Source: Sorex araneus
Taxonomy: Eukaryota > Chordata > Mammalia > Eulipotyphla > Soricidae
Reading direction: 5' to 3'
Assembly (NCBI RefSeq): GCF_027595985.1
Contig: NC_073308.1
Span: forward strand, 13,050,511-13,114,510
DNA: 64,000 nucleotides
This document shows, one piece after another, positions 55,882-64,000 of this stretch. A program made the translations under genes and the position numbers. Below the pieces are notes generated by a model. The model saw only the letters and a list, made by a program, of their open reading frames with translations. It was not told where the DNA came from and did not search any database. The number at the start of each line of letters is the position of its first letter. Positions within the stretch are counted from its first letter, which is position 1.

Positions 55882-56750
55882 GCTTTTATATATACATATA
55901 TATGTGTATGTATATATCACTTGTATCACTTGTCATCCCGTTGATCTTCGATTTGCTCAAGCAGGCACCAGTAATATCTGCATTCTTCCCTGTCGAGTGC
56001 TAGTGTAGCCCAATGATATCTTCTTGCTCCAGGAACACGAAGAGCTCAAACTGTTCATTCAGGGTTTTGACAAAGAAGTGTGACCATCTCGTTGGTGGAC
56101 GGCCACTCAGTCTTTTGTTCTGTGGAATCCAGTCGGTAACAGCTCTAGTCCAGCGGTTGTCTCTGAATTGCATTACATGTCTGGCCCATCTGATTTTTGA
56201 CGCCTTGGCAAATGAGACAGCGTCCCTGATTCTTAACCTTCGATGGAGGTCTCAACTCCAGATTCCTTCTTTCACTTGAGTGAAACGTGATACTCCAAGC
56301 ATAACTCTTTCAGTTCCTCTTTGGGATACCTGAATAGCCTTCTCATCCTGTTTTCGTAGGGCGCAGGTCTCTGAGGCCTATGTTAGTGCAGGAAGAATGG
56401 TGGAGTCGAAAGATGTACCGTGGAGGTTCTTTGTCCTCTTAACCACTTCCTCGAAGCTCTTGAAAGCATTCCATGCTGCTCTCTTCCTCCTGCGCAGTTC
56501 TGGCACCAAGTAGTTCCTCATGTTGAGTTCTTGACCCAGGTACACATAACTGCTGCATTCGGAGATGTACGTTCCATTGAGAGCAAATGGAACGCCAGGG
56601 ACTAGTTCGTTTTTCATGAACATTGTTTTGCTGAGATTCAGCTGCAGTCTGACCTTTCACACTCACAGTTGAAGTCGCCAGCATTTGTGCTGCTTGGCTA
56701 ATGTTTGGTGTTATGAGAACGATGCCACCAGCAAAGTGGAGGTGGTGTCA
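55882..56750 (-). pseudogene. RTE-clade LINE fragment: end of reverse transcriptase ORF and 3' tail
   Basis: RTE elements encode one endonuclease/RT protein and end in a short tail with simple repeats. On the minus strand the fragment begins at the palm motif, here changed to FAGG (56724-56735) instead of FADD. It continues with LITPNISQAAQMLA, a kinase-like-spaced stretch NGTYISECSSYVYLGQELNM, RRRKRAAWNAFKS and ERVMLGVSRFTQ. The order and wording match BovB/AviRTE-type C-terminal regions as I recall them. Stops and frameshifts break it. The ORF end reads like CLLEQIEDQRDD and is followed by tgatacaagtgatata and a (TA)n-rich tail at 55882-55925. The upstream RT and endonuclease are absent: 5'-truncated. 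Confidence 0.85.
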
Positions 56751-56816
56751 TTGCCAACCGTCTATCTTCACTCCCATTCCTTCCCTTCCCATTCCAATAG
56801 TCGCATGATATTCTCG

Positions 56817-56868
<52 letters not shown>

Positions 56869-57199
56869 CTCTAAGTTTGGTTGCTTTCTATTTTAAACCC
56901 CATCAAATGTGGAGTGCTACTTTTGGAATATTAGCGGTGTGAGGTATGTCAAGTTCCTGGTTTGTAGTAGAGTAGTCTATAGGTGTCTATCTTCCACTTG
57001 CCCGTTTGAAATATATAATCATTGTGAACTCTGTGCCATGACCTTGACTAATTTCTCCCTTCTAGTTGACCTATTCAGGAATGTCCAGAATAGATCAGAC
57101 AGCAAAAATGTATGGTAATAGCCCTGACAGAATATACCTACCACAGAGCCGTCAAGACATAGACCTGTGTGGTGCCTTCCCTTACTAAGAGCATGATGT
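56751..57199. other. Unique sequence with (AT)n
   Basis: Apart from the (AT)n block nothing is recognised. Confidence 0.35.
56820..56866. repeat. (AT)n microsatellite
   Basis: Uninterrupted at repeat of about 23 units. Confidence 0.97.
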
Positions 57200-57408
57200 A
57201 GTTCTCTTTTTATCTTATTTTCATTTATTTTTATTTTTTGCTATGTTGGGTCACACCCAGCAATACTTAGAGGTTACTCACGGCTCTGCACTCAGAAATT
57301 ACTCTTGGCGGTGCTGGGGGGACCAAATCGAATGCCACGGGTCTAACCTGGATCAGGCGTGTACAAGGCAAACGCCCTATACTGGCTCCAGCCCCAGTTC
57401 TCTCTTTA
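57200..57408 (-). mobile_element. SINE-A with TSD
   Basis: TSD agttctcttttta (57200-57212) and agttctctcttta (57396-57408). A 10-bp loss in the head removes gctgtgctat. Confidence 0.92.
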
Positions 57409-57894
57409 GACTTCATAAAAATCAGTTATACAGATTGGCACTGTAGATCTATTTGTTTTAGTCAGATTTTGCACCACTGTCATCCTTTTGAAAAAGAAGA
57501 TAACTCAGAAGTTTACTATTCAAAAAGTTGTGTCAGATGCATGTCAGAAATTTCTCATTGTGGTCTTAGGTAAGACTTTTTATGGTTGAAGTTCTGCAGT
57601 TTTCTTATTTGAAGAGCAAATAAATTCTTTTTGAGAAGTCAATTATATTGAAAATAATGGAAATATAAGTACTTCCTATTCTTTTATTCACTAGATGCTC
57701 TGCAGGAGTAGTTTCAAGTTTGTTCTTTGTGGAATCTGTGAAAAAATAATTATAGCAAATATTACCCCAAATGTATAAATGTCGAATGGTTTAGATTGTG
57801 GAGAATATTTGATCCAATTCTTCTTTCTCAATTGCTTGTCAATAAAGCAGAATAATATAGTGATTATAAACTAGCTCTCTCCATATTTTTCCTT
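57409..57894. other. Unique AT-rich sequence
   Basis: Nothing recognised. Confidence 0.35.
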
Positions 57895-58062
57895 TTTTCT
57901 TTCTTAGGCCACACCTGCTGATGTTTAGGGCTTGTTCCTGGCTCTGTGGTCAGGGACCAGTGCTAGGAGGACTCAGGGAACCCATAGTGTGCCAGGGACT
58001 GAACCTGTGTTGGCTGCATGCAGGGCAAATGTCCTACCCACTGTAATAACACTCTGGCCCCT
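57895..58062 (-). mobile_element. SINE-A
   Basis: ttcttaggccacacctgctg start, gtgccagggactgaacctgt and head ending taacactctggcccc. Confidence 0.85.
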
Positions 58063-58375
58063 CTGTCAAATTTTCAAAAGGCAACTGTAGGTCTTACAGG
58101 TATGCGTTGGTATTGCTAAGCTGTATTTTTCTGAAAAAAAAAAAATAGACAGTAATTTAGCTTACCTTATGGGCAATATTGTAAAAGTCGAATACTTAAA
58201 ACATACCTAGAATTTAGTAATAGACAAAATATTCCAATTATTGCTATTATTTTCCTACTGGAGAGAAAACATAACTGGAATCAGTTCAGGGTCGGTTTTC
58301 AGCACTGACATACTGAGTGGTTTTGATTCTATGTAACAAGCAAGTATGTAATGTGAACCTTCACCATGATTCAGC
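58063..58375. other. Unique AT-rich sequence
   Basis: Nothing recognised. Confidence 0.35.
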
Positions 58376-58530
58376 TGGAGCCAGAAAGACAGCTGAGAGG
58401 CCTAGTGCACATGCCGTGCATGTAGAAGGCCAAGGTTGGGTTCCTGGCAACACCTGAGTGTCCAGGAGCAACCCCCAAGTACCCAGCTCGGGAGAAGACT
58501 CTAAACTGCTGGGTGTGGCCCCCAACAGCA
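58376..58530 (+). mobile_element. SINE-A, diverged
   Basis: ctggagccagaaagacagct head and gctgggtgtggcccccaaca end. Its 3' end coincides with the left edge of the duplicated block. Confidence 0.7.
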
Positions 58531-58865
58531 ACAAACAAATAATGGTCATGCTATTTAAGATTTTTACATTTTCTCCTCTTATGGAATTTTATAGTGCTAT
58601 ATTACCGGTTGTGGCCAAAGGAAATGGAATAATCAGTAGAGAATCCACAAACAGAATCACTCTCCTTCCTCTATAGCCCTGCAGTCTTAGAGAGAGAAAT
58701 TTTAAGTTGTAAGAGACCTTATATAGTTACATGAGTAGGCCCTGGGTTTGCTTCAGCCTTGCAGTCTGGGCAATCCTTCTAGTAAAAGTGACTCTTTGGT
58801 CATCTAGTAAAATTTCTATCAACTATAAGAACCTTTAAGAACTAATGGGGGCTTAGAGAAGATGG

Positions 58866-58985
58866 TACAGGAGCCAAGGCACCTGCCTTGCATATCCCTG
58901 CCATGGCATATGTTCCCCTCTAACACCACCAGGGAGCACAGAGCCAGCAGTAGCCCCTGAGTACCAGAGGATATGATCCCCACAC
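58866..58985 (+). mobile_element. SINE-A, old, inside duplication copy 1
   Basis: gccaaggcacctgccttgca head and agagccagcagtagcccctg; partner at 63672-63790. Confidence 0.65.
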
Positions 58986-59012
58986 CCAAAATATTGAGAA
59001 ATAAAAGAAGCA

Positions 59013-59165
59013 GTGGGTTGGAGAGATAGCTCAGCAGACTGAGCACATTCTTGGCATGCAGGAAGCATAGTTTCAGTTTCAACTCAGCATGGCATTGCCA
59101 GGAATGACTCCCAAGTATTAAGTGGGTGTAATTCCTGGGCATCATTGAGTCTATCCCCAAAACAG
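59013..59165 (+). mobile_element. SINE-A, old, inside duplication copy 1
   Basis: gttggagagatagctcagca head and gcattgccaggaatgactcc; partner at 63825-63968. Confidence 0.7.
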
Positions 59166-59234
59166 AGAAACAAAAAGAACCAAACTTAATGGTTGCATTG
59201 AAAAGGAAAATGCTCTTATTTTTGCTTTCAAAAC

Positions 59235-59444
59235 AAAATTATTGGGGTCAATGTAGCGATAGCACAACGGGCAGGGCGTTTGCCTTGCACTCGGCCACCT
59301 AGATTAGATTTCCAGCATCCCGTATGGTTCCCCAAGCACTGCCAGGAGTAATTCCTGAGTGCATGAGACAGGATAACCCCTGTGCATCTCTGGTGGTGAC
59401 TGAAAAAAGCAAAAAATAAATAAATAAATAAATAAATTTATTGG
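59235..59444 (+). mobile_element. SINE-A with TSD
   Basis: TSD aaaattattgg (59235-59245) and aaatttattgg (59434-59444). Tail is (aaat)n. Confidence 0.93.
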
Positions 59445-59714
59445 ATGTATAAAGGAAGTACACACACAATATCATAGTTTATTACCTTCAGAGAAAGATT
59501 ATTTTAGAAAATAATTTCGAATTGATCCTCGTTAACTTTATTTCAGAAAGTGATAAAATAGCTGTGGAATATAGGCCTTTTGAGTCGCTCACTGATGCCA
59601 GAACTGAAGGACTCAATCTTTTCAACTATTGACCTAGTTTTGAAAAATAACTTTTAAAATAGTTTATCAAACCAATGAAGAAAACGTCAAACACCTACAA
59701 TTGGGTCTTAACAA
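59445..59714. other. Unique AT-rich sequence
   Basis: Nothing recognised. Confidence 0.35.
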
Positions 59715-59862
59715 GACTAGCTCAGGAGCCTGAGACCTAGTCCATCAGGCTGCTGCATGGACTGTGGTGAGGGAGACCTGGGTTTGATACCTGCCAGTGC
59801 ATGGCCTCCGGAGCACTGCCAGGTGCAACCTCAAACACCTCCAGGTGTGGCCCCTAACAAAA
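59715..59862 (+). mobile_element. SINE-A, diverged
   Basis: gagacctgggtttgatacct and agcactgccaggtgcaacct; A-run tail. Confidence 0.75.
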
Positions 59863-60859
59863 AAAAAAAAAGTCCACCTTAAAATGAAACATGAGAAGAC
59901 ATTTAGTACTAATGCCAAAGAATTCAGAAAACTAACACCCATCCCTAAATGAGGCCACTTTTGGAACCAACTCCATTCAAAGCTCTCTACTCAACTAGAC
60001 ACTGGGAGGAAGCCCCTTCTCACGAAATTTATATTCTAGTAGTGTGCAATAATAAGAATTGAAATCGATTAGAAGAAGGACTGTGAACAAAGTGGGTGCT
60101 AGTCACAGTATTGTAAGAGAGCTTTGTTACATGCTGACGTTAATGTCTTCAGTGGTCTCTCCAGGAGTGCTAGAAGGGCGGGCAGCCCTCTAGAAAGGGG
60201 CTTGCTACTTTTTCTCTATGAATTAATGTTGAGCTCCATGCAAGACAGGGGGATTTGCCCCAGGCTGGTATAAAGGAGTGTATACAGCTGTTCATTCAGT
60301 TTAAGAGCCCTCCTTCAGAAAATATTGGGAACATTTGGGAACCTGCATCAATCTTAACTAGTGTTCCTTTTGCAGGTCAGCCTACTTGAAAGCAGGATGG
60401 CCAACAGGAGGAAGAATGTGTCTCGGATTTCAGTAGTGAGGAGGAAGCACCAAGACCACCACAACTGGACTAGTACTGTTGAATTCGGCAGCGTTCCCAG
60501 CCCTAGGACATGCTGTTCCTTCCCCCACCCCCACCCTGGGGATCAGCCCATAGTAGTCTTCAGTCCCAGTCCTGTTTGGCTGGCAGGGGTGGGAGGGGAG
60601 TCTGGGGACAGGGGCGGGGGGGAAGAGGACCCGATTGGACATTTTAGGTGCCTTCATGGAAAGAAGGAAAGCCTGGGTCATGCTGGTTATGTTTAGCCAG
60701 CCCTGACCCAATAAAGGCAGCTTAAAGGCAGCATAAAAGTGCTGTGGGGGAGGTGTGTGTGAGCTGCAATAATGGTGCTGCCATAACGGTGCTGCCATTA
60801 CAGCTCGCTACCCTCAGGGGGGCTGTGCCCCACTGGCCTGAATCGCTGCACCTCCAAGC
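59863..60859. other. Upstream flank of the LRRC37-like exon
   Basis: An acceptor-like ccttttgcag is at 60368-60377, followed by a short open frame MANRRKNVSRISVVRRKHQD (from 60397) that I cannot place. A gcataaaagtg TATA-like stretch is near 60730. Neither is enough for a gene call. Confidence 0.35.
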
Positions 60860-61959
60860 CTCAGCATGTCACATCATCACTGCTACTCTAGGCCCTATGT
60901 GTCCTCACGTGGCGACCAATGTGGCTGCTGGTGCAGGGAGCTCAGCCCCTGGAGTTGGTGCTGCACCCAGTATAGCTGCCTTCCCAGTTACCCCAGGGTC
61001 TCCCAAGCCCTGGCCTTCACATTCCCCTGATCTTCCACCTGATTCGCCCCTTGCCTTTCAACCCCGGCCAACCCAAGGGACTTTGAGTACCTGTTTTCCT
61101 AGACTGCTACCTGCCTTTTGTTCCATTTAAGATGTTCTCTAAGACATTAGTTCGACCCTTGGTGAGGGATAAGGATTCAAGTAAAGAGTTGCCTTCTGGG
61201 TCTGATCGATTGCCCTCTGGGTCCCGTACCTTTACTACTGGCCACCGTCACAATCCAGGCCGCTTTCTGGACACTCGGGCCCGGACCCAGCATTACACAC
61301 GAGTGAAGCCCCACAGAAATGGGGGACTTCACTCATAAAGCAGAACTTTGTGACCTTGGACTCCAGTTTCATGGGACTGTGAAACAGAGATCCTCTGGCT
61401 GCTTCCACAGCTGCATTTCAGGATCTCCCAAGGAATCGAAACCTTCTTTAGTTCAGGACTCAAATTGGCTGTCAAGTACCCTGAAGAGGGTGATACTGCT
61501 TCAGTCCTGCCAGAAACCCTAGTTCAGCCTACATTGGCTGCTGAGGAAAGGGGGTCTTCAGTGCCTCAGGAGGTGGAAGCTCGGCCTTCAGTCAGGTCTG
61601 GAACTTGTAGCGCAGTCTTTACTGCATCATCAGGAAAATGAACTGTCTCCAGTCCAGAAAGAAGCCCATCTTTCAAATATATCTTCTGTCACCATCAAAC
61701 CTGCCTACCTGCAGATTACCAGAACTCCAAGGGTCATCAATGAGGGTGAAACTTCAACCCAGCCAGAAACTCTAAATCTCACACTGCAGAGAGCCTTGAA
61801 GAGAATGAACAATCTCTAACCCAAGCAGAAGCCCAGTTTCAGTCTCTAGAGAGCCTAAAGGGTGACTGTGCCATACAGCAGGAGGCAGTGGCTCAAGCTC
61901 CAGAGATCCCTGAGGTGACTGAATCTTCAGTCTGCAGGAATCCCTAGCTCAGCCTCCTG

Positions 61960-63145
61960 AATCCTCTATGGAGTTGGAAGCTCAACCATTCCTGCATCCT
62001 GAGGAAAATGTTCTATCTCTAAGTCAGAATGAAGCTCCACACTTAAACCTGCCTCGTGTCACTGCTAAAGCTTTGAGTGTGACATTTGTTATATTTTCAG
62101 AAGTCAGTTATGAGGTTGAACCCTCTCCAGTGCCACAGGAGGCCCTGGATCAGCTTTCTGAGCCATCTGAGGAATCAGTCCCTCAAGCACTTCTGCATCC
62201 TGAAGGAAATATTCCATCTCCAAGTCAGAATGAAGCTCCAAGCTTAAATTTGCCTCATCTTACTGTGACAGTAACCATAGCTACAGAGGTCAGATCGGAC
62301 GAGCCTCATGCATAAAGGGACCGGCAGTGGAAGCCAGGTGTGCGGGGCCCAGTGCTGAGATCTCCAGACCTGCTCGGTTTGGGACTGGGCCTTCTCCACC
62401 CAGACCCTCACTTTCCGTAGCTTGGCAGCCACACCCAAAAACTCCCCCCAGTGTCGTGTAATCCCACCAACAGCCAACATCCAGAGACTATAAGACCAAG
62501 TTCCCGGAAGAGAATGATGCAGAGTCTCTTGCCCCGTGCCTGGCTGTCTTCACCGGGGCAAGAGGGGACCGGTTGCCTTTGCCTTTGCCTTTGCCCCAAG
62601 CGGAGCTTTGACAGTTGAAGATCTCCAGAACACAGCCACAGCCATGCTCAAGGCTACTCTCCACACATTTGGACGAGCCTCTAGCATGAAGGGACTGGCA
62701 GAGGAAGCCAGGTGTGCGGGTGCCCGCTCGAGTAAATCAAAGAACAACGGGATGACAGTGATACTGTGATACAGACATCTATAATGAGGTTGAACCTTCT
62801 TCAGTCCTGCAGGAGCCCAGGCTGAGACTCTTGAGCCATCTGAGGAATCTGTCCCTCAACCGTTTCTGCATTCTGATGAAAATGTTCCATCTCCAAGTCA
62901 GAATGAAGCTCTAAGCTTAAATTTGCCCCGTGCCACTGCTAAACCAATGGGTGTGACATTTTCCATATCTACTGAGTTTTGTAATGAGGATGAACCTTCA
63001 TTCCAGTAGGAGGTGTAGGCTCAACCTCCTGAGCCACGTGAGGAATCTGTCACTCAGCCATTTCTGCATTTCTGCATTCTGAAGAAAATGTTCCATTTCC
63101 CAGTCAAAGTCTCCATCTTCACATGAAAACGTGCACAGTGTCACT
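61960..63145 (+). repeat. LRRC37-type tandem units, about 150-200 bp
   Basis: Four imperfect units sharing ccatctgaggaat, ctgcatcctga, aatgttccatctccaagtca and gaatgaagctc. The fourth is the most decayed. Confidence 0.85.
62291..62770 (+). mobile_element. 480-bp insertion ending in the RTE/SINE-B tail
   Basis: Splits an LRRC37 repeat unit. Ends with tgcccgctcgagtaaatcaa and gggatgacagtgatac, i.e. the RTE tail. The body is not the SINE-B tRNA head. A near-direct repeat occurs at its two sides (acgagcctcatgcataaag at 62299 and acgagcctctagcatgaag at 62673), and a tttgcc hexamer repeat lies near 62575. Identity of the body is unknown. Confidence 0.7.
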
Positions 63146-63469
63146 GCTAAATAAAAACAAACAGTGGGCATACTATTTAAGATTTCTATATTTTCTCCTC
63201 TAATAGAATTTTTTAGTGCTATGAATATTACTGGTGTGCCCGAAGGAAACTGAAGAATCAGTAGAGAATCCACAAACAGAATTGCTCTCCTTACTCTATA
63301 GCCCTGCAGTCTTAGAGACAGAAATTTTAAGTTGTCCGAGACCTTATTTACTTACATGAGTAGGTCCTGGGTTGACTTCAGCCTTCCAGTCTGGGCAAGT
63401 ATTTTAGTAAAAGTGACTCTTTGGTCATCTGGTAGAATTTCTATCAACTAAAATAACATTTAAGAACCA

Positions 63470-63655
63470 ATGGGGGGTGCTGGAGGTAGGGGGGGTGCAG
63501 CAGGTAGGGCGTTTGCCTTGTATGCAGCAGACCTGGGTTTGAATCCCAGCATCCCATATGGTCCCCTGAACACCCCAGAGTAATTCCTGAGTGCAGAGCC
63601 AGGAGTAACTCCTGTGCATGGCCGAGTGTGACCCAAAAAGAAAAGAAAAAAAAAA
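63470..63655 (+). mobile_element. SINE-A present only in duplication copy 2
   Basis: Young body (gtgcagcaggtagggcgttt, gggtttgaatcccagcatcc) with an A-rich tail. In copy 1 the corresponding position (about 58845) is empty. Confidence 0.93.
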
Positions 63656-63671
63656 CCTTTGGGGACTTAAG

Positions 63672-63790
63672 GAGATGGTACCGCAGCTGAGTCATCTGCC
63701 TTGCATGTCCCTGGCACGGCATATGGTCCTCTCTAGCACCACTAGGGTTCACAGAGCCAGCAAAAGCCCCTGAGTATCAGAGAATATGAT
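63672..63790 (+). mobile_element. SINE-A, old, inside duplication copy 2
   Basis: gctgagtcatctgccttgca head and cagagccagcaaaagcccct; partner of 58866-58985. Confidence 0.65.
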
Positions 63791-63824
63791 CCCCACACCC
63801 AAATTATAAAGAAATAAAAGCAGC

Positions 63825-63968
63825 AGTGGATTGGCGAATTAGCTCAACAGACTGAGCACATTCTTGGCATGCAGGAAGCAGTTTCAGTTCCAGTTCAGCA
63901 CGGCATTGCCAGGAGTGACTCCAAGTACGAAGTGGGTGTAATTCCTGAGCACCATTGAGTCTGGCCCC
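63825..63968 (+). mobile_element. SINE-A, old, inside duplication copy 2
   Basis: gattggcgaattagctcaac head and gcattgccaggagtgactcc; partner of 59013-59165. Confidence 0.7.
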
Positions 63969-64000
63969 AAAACAGAGAAACAAAAAGAACCATACTTAAT

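Larger units (their letters stand above)
58531..59190. repeat. Local duplication, copy 1
   Basis: 660 bp homologous in direct orientation to 63157-64000. Shared landmarks: cagtagagaatccacaaaca, ctatagccctgcagtcttag, gtaaaagtgactctttggtc, and gagcacattcttggcatgca. Contains two old SINE-A copies (58866-58985, 59013-59165). Confidence 0.95.
60860..63145 (+). pseudogene. LRRC37-like: LRRC37-family gene, 5' exon (signal peptide and repeat region), broken
   Basis: The first large LRRC37 exon encodes a signal peptide and a long Pro/Glu/Thr-rich stretch of repeats. Near 60905 one frame reads LTWRPMWLLVQGAQPLELVL, matching the family's signal-peptide end. Next come STPANPRDFEYL in another frame, then LLHHQENELSPVQKEA with SSVTIKPAYLQITRTPR near 61630-61720. 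Repeat units follow at 61960-62107, 62108-62290, 62780-62984 and 62985-63145. Each contains a variant of SEPSEESVPQALLHPEGN and a TVTVTIATEV-type end. Frames change several times and stops occur, so no long product is possible. A 480-bp element interrupts the third unit. It is on the opposite strand to the 1-693 exon. Confidence 0.75.
63157..64000. repeat. Local duplication, copy 2 (runs to the window edge)
   Basis: Direct copy of 58531-59190; without the added SINE it is about 658 bp against 660. Similarity reaches the last base, so the duplicated block may extend beyond the window. Confidence 0.95.

Noticed and set aside
60361-60696. 111-codon frame starting near MANRRKNVSRISV
   Set aside because: A plausible acceptor precedes it, but I recognise no family and it stops before the LRRC37-like signal peptide; kept only as flank.
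61960-63145. CRISPR-like spaced repeats
   Set aside because: Units are 150-200 bp coding-type repeats with gradual divergence, matching LRRC37 protein repeats, not short repeats with unique spacers.

Overview
This is nuclear DNA of a placental mammal, most likely a shrew (genus Sorex or a close relative). The main evidence is about 70 copies of one tRNA-derived, A-tailed SINE (called SINE-A here) that matches my memory of the Soricidae SOR-type SINE. An L1 lineage and an RTE-clade LINE are also present, with a second SINE (SINE-B) that carries the RTE tail. No bacterial-type genes, operons, CRISPR arrays or functional tRNA/rRNA genes are visible. Species and family names rest on memory, not on a search.

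Layout. 1-693 (-): broken 3' exon of an LRRC37-family gene, running off the left edge. 1.9-4.85 kb (-): 5'-truncated L1 with a 17-bp target-site duplication (TSD). 7.95-13.35 kb: rearranged class II-like endogenous retrovirus (ERV) whose two LTRs point in opposite directions, with degraded pol and gag on the minus strand and several SINEs inserted. 13.45-13.96 kb: small L1 with a twin-priming inversion. 16.8-17.9 kb: young L1 inside an older one. 18.2-18.8 kb: CpG-rich promoter-like region. 23.79-23.85 and 34.06-34.30 kb (+): two well-formed exons matching the N-terminus and first half of the RUN domain of PLEKHM1. A degraded later piece lies at 36.7-37.0 kb. The exon expected between them was not found.

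26.8-33.1 kb (-): a nearly intact full-length L1 in the intron between the two PLEKHM1-like exons. It has 141-bp 5' monomers, ORF1 and ORF2, and the TSD encloses it together with an extra older L1 3' end, which suggests 3' transduction. 38.3-44 kb: three further L1 insertions, one combining inversion with a probable 3' transduction. 48-49 kb and 53.7-54 kb: SINE-B copies. 50.1-51.3 kb: second GC-rich promoter-like region with two identical NRF1-type motifs. 55.9-56.75 kb (-): RTE-clade LINE fragment whose 3' tail is the one on SINE-B. 58.5-59.2 kb and 63.2-64.0 kb: a direct local duplication. 60.86-63.14 kb (+): 5' exon of an LRRC37-family pseudogene with tandem repeat units.

PLEKHM1 and LRRC37 family members are neighbours on human 17q21.31. 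I therefore read the window as an LRRC37/PLEKHM1 duplicon-type locus heavily rebuilt by retrotransposons. The only plausible host protein-coding parts are the PLEKHM1-like exons. Both LRRC37 pieces are frame-broken. The most interesting biology is the SINE/LINE pairing: one tRNA-like head is coupled in SINE-A to an A-tail (L1 type) and in SINE-B to an RTE tail.
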